Source: an uncultured Rikenellaceae bacterium (lineage in GTDB: Bacteria > Bacteroidota > Bacteroidia > Bacteroidales > Rikenellaceae). Taken from it: DNA of 9,557 nucleotides. Under the pieces are notes generated by a model. The model ran no database searches. It saw only the letters and a list, made by a program, of their open reading frames with translations, and was not told the origin of the DNA. The translations under genes were made by a program, and so were the position numbers. Below, piece by piece: positions 7,269 to 9,557 of this stretch (the first letter of the stretch is position 1; each line of letters begins with the position of its first letter). The stretch covers positions 1 to 9,557 of the forward strand of contig CASDWR010000035.1 of NCBI GenBank assembly GCA_949284665.1, in the 5' to 3' direction.

Positions 7269-9018
7269 AAAACGTTGGGTAATCAAGCCCCAGGGAGACC
7301 GGACTACGGTGATGCGACTTGCTGCCGAGTTAGGGATTCCGGAGGTGCTTGCGAACCTGTTGGTACAAAGAGGCATAACGACTTCCGGTGAGGCTTCGGG
7401 GTTTTTCAATCCCAAACTTTCCGACTTGCACGACCCGTTTTTGATGCAGGATATGTACAAGGCCGTGCAACGTGTAGACGAAGCGGTCACGCGTGGTGAA
7501 AAGATCATGGTCTATGGAGACTACGATGTGGATGGAACCACGGCGGTAGCGTTGGTTTACACATTCCTGCGTAAGATCGGGCATACGAACCTGATATTCT
7601 ATATCCCGGACCGATATACCGAAGGATATGGAATTTCGATCAAGGGAATCGATTATGCAAAGCGCAAGGGAGTATCGCTCGTGATTGCGCTCGACTGCGG
7701 GATTAAAGCTACCGAGAAAGTCGCTTATGCGGCCCTTCAGGGCGTGGATTTCATTATCTGCGACCACCATCTGCCTGGAGATACGATTCCCGAGGCGGTT
7801 GCCGTACTCGACCCGAAACGACCGGATTGCAACTATCCGTTCGATGAATTGTCGGGTTGTGGAGTGGGATTCAAACTGGTGCAGGGGTATTGCCAGTACA
7901 AGCATATCCCGTTTGAGGAGATCGAATCATTGCTCGATCTGGTTGTAGTTAGCACGGCTGCCGATATTGTGCCGCTCGTGGGAGAGAATCGTGTCTTGGC
8001 TTATTACGGTTTGTTGAGGTTGAACGAAAAACCCCGGAAGGGCTTGCAGTCCATTATCCGAATATGCGGGTTGGAAGGGCACCAGATTACCATCGACGAT
8101 ATCGTGTTCAAGATCGGTCCCCGTATCAATGCTGCCGGGCGTATGGCGGTGGACCATGATGGGGAGCATGCTGTCCCGTCCGGCGGTCATTCGGCGGTCA
8201 ATCTGCTTATCGAACGTGACGAAAATGCGGCTGAAGAGTTCGGTAACTTTATCGACACTTGCAATCAGGACCGGAAGAATATCGACCGATCGGTAACCCA
8301 GGAGGCTCATGATTATATCGAGAGTAATCCTGAATTGAAATCACTCAAAAGTACCGTAATCTACAACCCGAAGTGGATGAAGGGAATTGTGGGTATCGTG
8401 GCTTCCCGGTTGATCGAGACTTACTATCGGCCCACAGTGGTATTGACCATGAGCAACGGTTATGTGACCGGTTCTGCCCGTTCGGTCCCGGGGTTCGATC
8501 TCTACCAGGCTGTTGAGTCGTGTGCCGACCTGTTGGAAAATTTTGGCGGCCACATGTACGCGGCAGGTTTGACCATGAAACCCGAAAAGGTGGAGGAGTT
8601 CATGCGCCGTTTTAATGCTTATGTCGAAGAACATATCGATCCTCAGATGCTTATACCGCAGGTCGACATCGACTCGGAGTTGCTTTTCAGCGATATAACC
8701 CCTTCGTTTCGGGCGACCCTGGCGGCGTTCCAGCCTTTCGGCCCGGGAAACAACGCGCCCGTATTCGTAACACGCGGTGTCAGCAATCGCGGGGATGCAA
8801 AACTGGTTGGAGCCGAACATGAGCACCTGCGTATGGATTTGACACAGAAGCAGAAACCCAATACGACCATTGCGTCGATCGCTTTTCAGCAGCCGACCCA
8901 TTACAAGTGGGTCAAAAGTGGGCGACCGATCGATGTTTGCTATTGTGTTGTGGAGAACCACTATCGGGGCGTTACAACACCGCAACTGCGTATCAAGGAT
9001 ATCAAGATCGATATCTGA
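7258..9018 (+). CDS. recJ: Single-stranded-DNA-specific exonuclease RecJ
   Basis: RecJ is a 5'-3' single-strand DNA exonuclease used in recombination and in mismatch and base excision repair. I start it at the ATG at 7258 (586 aa); an in-frame TTG at 7249 would add three residues. With the ATG numbering, DHH-family motifs are all present: DYDVDG (88-93), LDCG (145-148), DHH (169-171) and ADIVPL (235-240). The DHHA1 region has INAAGRM (290-296), KGIVGIVASRL, GSARSVPG and GGHMYAAGLT with GGH at 430-432. The C-terminal OB-like region contains FGPGNNAP (494-501). Length is close to the roughly 580 aa typical of bacterial RecJ. After INAAGRM there is a short extra stretch (about 297-313) rich in His, Asp and Gly that I do not recall from the usual sequence. 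The start overlaps the lipB stop by 11 nt, suggesting coupled translation. Confidence 0.96.
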   Translation: MPIEKRWVIKPQGDRTTVMRLAAELGIPEVLANLLVQRGITTSGEASGFFNPKLSDLHDPFLMQDMYKAVQRVDEAVTRGEKIMVYGDYDVDGTTAVALVYTFLRKIGHTNLIFYIPDRYTEGYGISIKGIDYAKRKGVSLVIALDCGIKATEKVAYAALQGVDFIICDHHLPGDTIPEAVAVLDPKRPDCNYPFDELSGCGVGFKLVQGYCQYKHIPFEEIESLLDLVVVSTAADIVPLVGENRVLAYYGLLRLNEKPRKGLQSIIRICGLEGHQITIDDIVFKIGPRINAAGRMAVDHDGEHAVPSGGHSAVNLLIERDENAAEEFGNFIDTCNQDRKNIDRSVTQEAHDYIESNPELKSLKSTVIYNPKWMKGIVGIVASRLIETYYRPTVVLTMSNGYVTGSARSVPGFDLYQAVESCADLLENFGGHMYAAGLTMKPEKVEEFMRRFNAYVEEHIDPQMLIPQVDIDSELLFSDITPSFRATLAAFQPFGPGNNAPVFVTRGVSNRGDAKLVGAEHEHLRMDLTQKQKPNTTIASIAFQQPTHYKWVKSGRPIDVCYCVVENHYRGVTTPQLRIKDIKIDI

Positions 9019-9055
9019 CCGATGAGTATCGTTCGGGTAGGCGATCCCCCATCGG
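9019..9055 (+). other. Possible nested hairpin immediately after recJ
   Basis: CCGATG (9019-9024) is perfectly complementary to CATCGG (9050-9055). Inside it, ATCG (9028-9031) pairs with CGAT (9042-9045), so a two-part stem can form directly after the recJ stop. It is followed by AAAATAT rather than a T run, so it may protect or end the transcript, or mean nothing. Confidence 0.3.
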
Positions 9056-9085
9056 AAAATATATGAGAAAAACTACTTTCCCGAT

Positions 9086-9111
9086 ACCGATCGTGACGAG
9101 TTTCGGTTTTT
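9086..9111 (+). terminator. Weak candidate intrinsic terminator of the lipA-lipB-recJ operon
   Basis: ACCGA (9086-9090) can pair with TCGGT (9103-9107), with a 12-nt loop and a run of five T at 9107-9111. The stem is only 5 bp, so this is a weak call, made because it lies about 70 nt after recJ. Confidence 0.25.
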
Positions 9112-9365
9112 CGTGGTGAAGGGGATCATTTCACGCGTGAGGGTTTTTCGGAAATGCAGCGTACGATAATGGGAATGTGCTCGATCGTTAATGCGAGAGA
9201 AGTGTTTTCAGTAACTTGAAAGAATGGTGCAAAGGGTGTTTCGCGGGGAGAGATCTTATCATGTTGTTTGTGAGTGTGAGTGAAATATTGTGAAGGATGT
9301 AAAGAATTTATGCATAGACCTTTAAAAAACGGGTTACGAATTGTTGAACAAAAATTGAAACAGGT

Positions 9366-9557
9366 ATGAAAGTAAGAGTTCTCGGGGCATCCGTTCTTTG
9401 GTTGTTGCTCCTTTCATGTGTGTCATGTGGAAAACAGAGTACGTGTTCTGTTATTTCATTGGGCAATACTGTCGGCGAAATTTCTGCAGGAGAAGCAATC
9501 GTGCCGAAAGCATGGCGTGCTGTTGAATTGCGTTGCGGAGATTCCATATTGTTGGGC
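9366..9557 (+). CDS. Probable secreted lipoprotein, N-terminal 64 residues only
   Basis: The ATG at 9366 opens a frame that reaches the right edge of the window without a stop. The first 21 residues form a lipoprotein-type signal: MKVR, a hydrophobic core LGASVLWLLLLS, then two candidate lipidated cysteines, Cys18 (after LLS) and Cys21 (after CVS). Export and lipid anchoring in the outer envelope are therefore likely. The remaining 43 residues, with VGEISAGEAIV, VELRCGD and SILLG, loosely resemble the first strands of Bacteroidetes beta-propeller (BF3164/TolB-like) lipoproteins. That is only an impression from a short fragment, and no function is assigned. Its AT-rich upstream region and the gap after recJ suggest a separate transcript. 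Confidence 0.7.
   Translation, partial: MKVRVLGASVLWLLLLSCVSCGKQSTCSVISLGNTVGEISAGEAIVPKAWRAVELRCGDSILLG

Larger units (their letters stand above)
9019..9365. other. 347-bp intergenic region between recJ and the lipoprotein gene
   Basis: Apart from the two possible hairpins just after recJ, I find no gene here and no good match to the TAnnTTTG -7 box. The last 70 nt or so before 9366 are AT-rich, as expected of a leader or promoter zone for the next gene. Confidence 0.6.

Noticed and set aside
6516..7508. 330-codon open frame on the minus strand
   Set aside because: It lies antisense to lipB and parts of lipA and recJ, whose products carry full catalytic motifs. The antisense product has no recognisable domain and looks like a shadow.
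9255..9320. Promoter for the lipoprotein gene
   Set aside because: Candidate -7 boxes near 9262-9269 and 9314-9323 each have at least two mismatches to TAnnTTTG and lack a well-spaced -33 box.
1..9557. Mobile elements, CRISPR arrays, tRNA or rRNA genes
   Set aside because: I saw no terminal repeats, transposase motifs, regularly spaced repeats or conserved RNA gene sequences on either strand.

Overview
The window looks like chromosomal DNA from a Bacteroidetes bacterium, most likely order Bacteroidales. Three things point there: a pair of large secreted zinc metalloproteases of the DUF5118/DUF5117/DUF4953 ('Met-zincin') type typical of that phylum, promoters matching the Bacteroidetes TTTG / TAnnTTTG pattern, and a lipoprotein start of the usual kind. 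GC content is intermediate by eye. The genus cannot be fixed from the sequence alone. I see no mobile element, CRISPR array, tRNA or rRNA.

Layout. Positions 1-5175 hold two tandem paralogous protease genes on the minus strand. The upstream gene (5175 to 2530, 881 aa) has an intact HEVGHxLGxxHN zinc site. Only 12 nt after its stop, and in the same frame, the downstream gene starts at 2517 and runs off the left edge of the window (839 codons visible, no internal stop). Its fold-level sequence is kept, but every zinc-site residue is changed: the HEVGH position reads GRVGM, the third His is Pro, and the Met-turn SIMDY reads TIITG. This looks like a pseudoprotease co-expressed with its active sister, and it is the most interesting item here. 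A 498-bp divergent intergenic region (5176-5673) carries candidate Bacteroidetes-type promoters for both directions, a 10-bp palindrome, a run of nine G and a hairpin.

Positions 5674-9018 form a tight plus-strand operon: lipA (lipoyl synthase), lipB (octanoyltransferase, 17 nt later) and recJ (single-strand DNA exonuclease, overlapping lipB by 11 nt). LipB moves octanoate from acyl-carrier protein to lipoyl domains and LipA inserts the two sulfurs, so the pair is the complete endogenous lipoate pathway. RecJ is functionally unrelated but probably co-transcribed.

A 347-bp gap with possible hairpins follows recJ. A plus-strand gene for a probable lipoprotein then starts at 9366 and is cut by the right edge after 64 codons.
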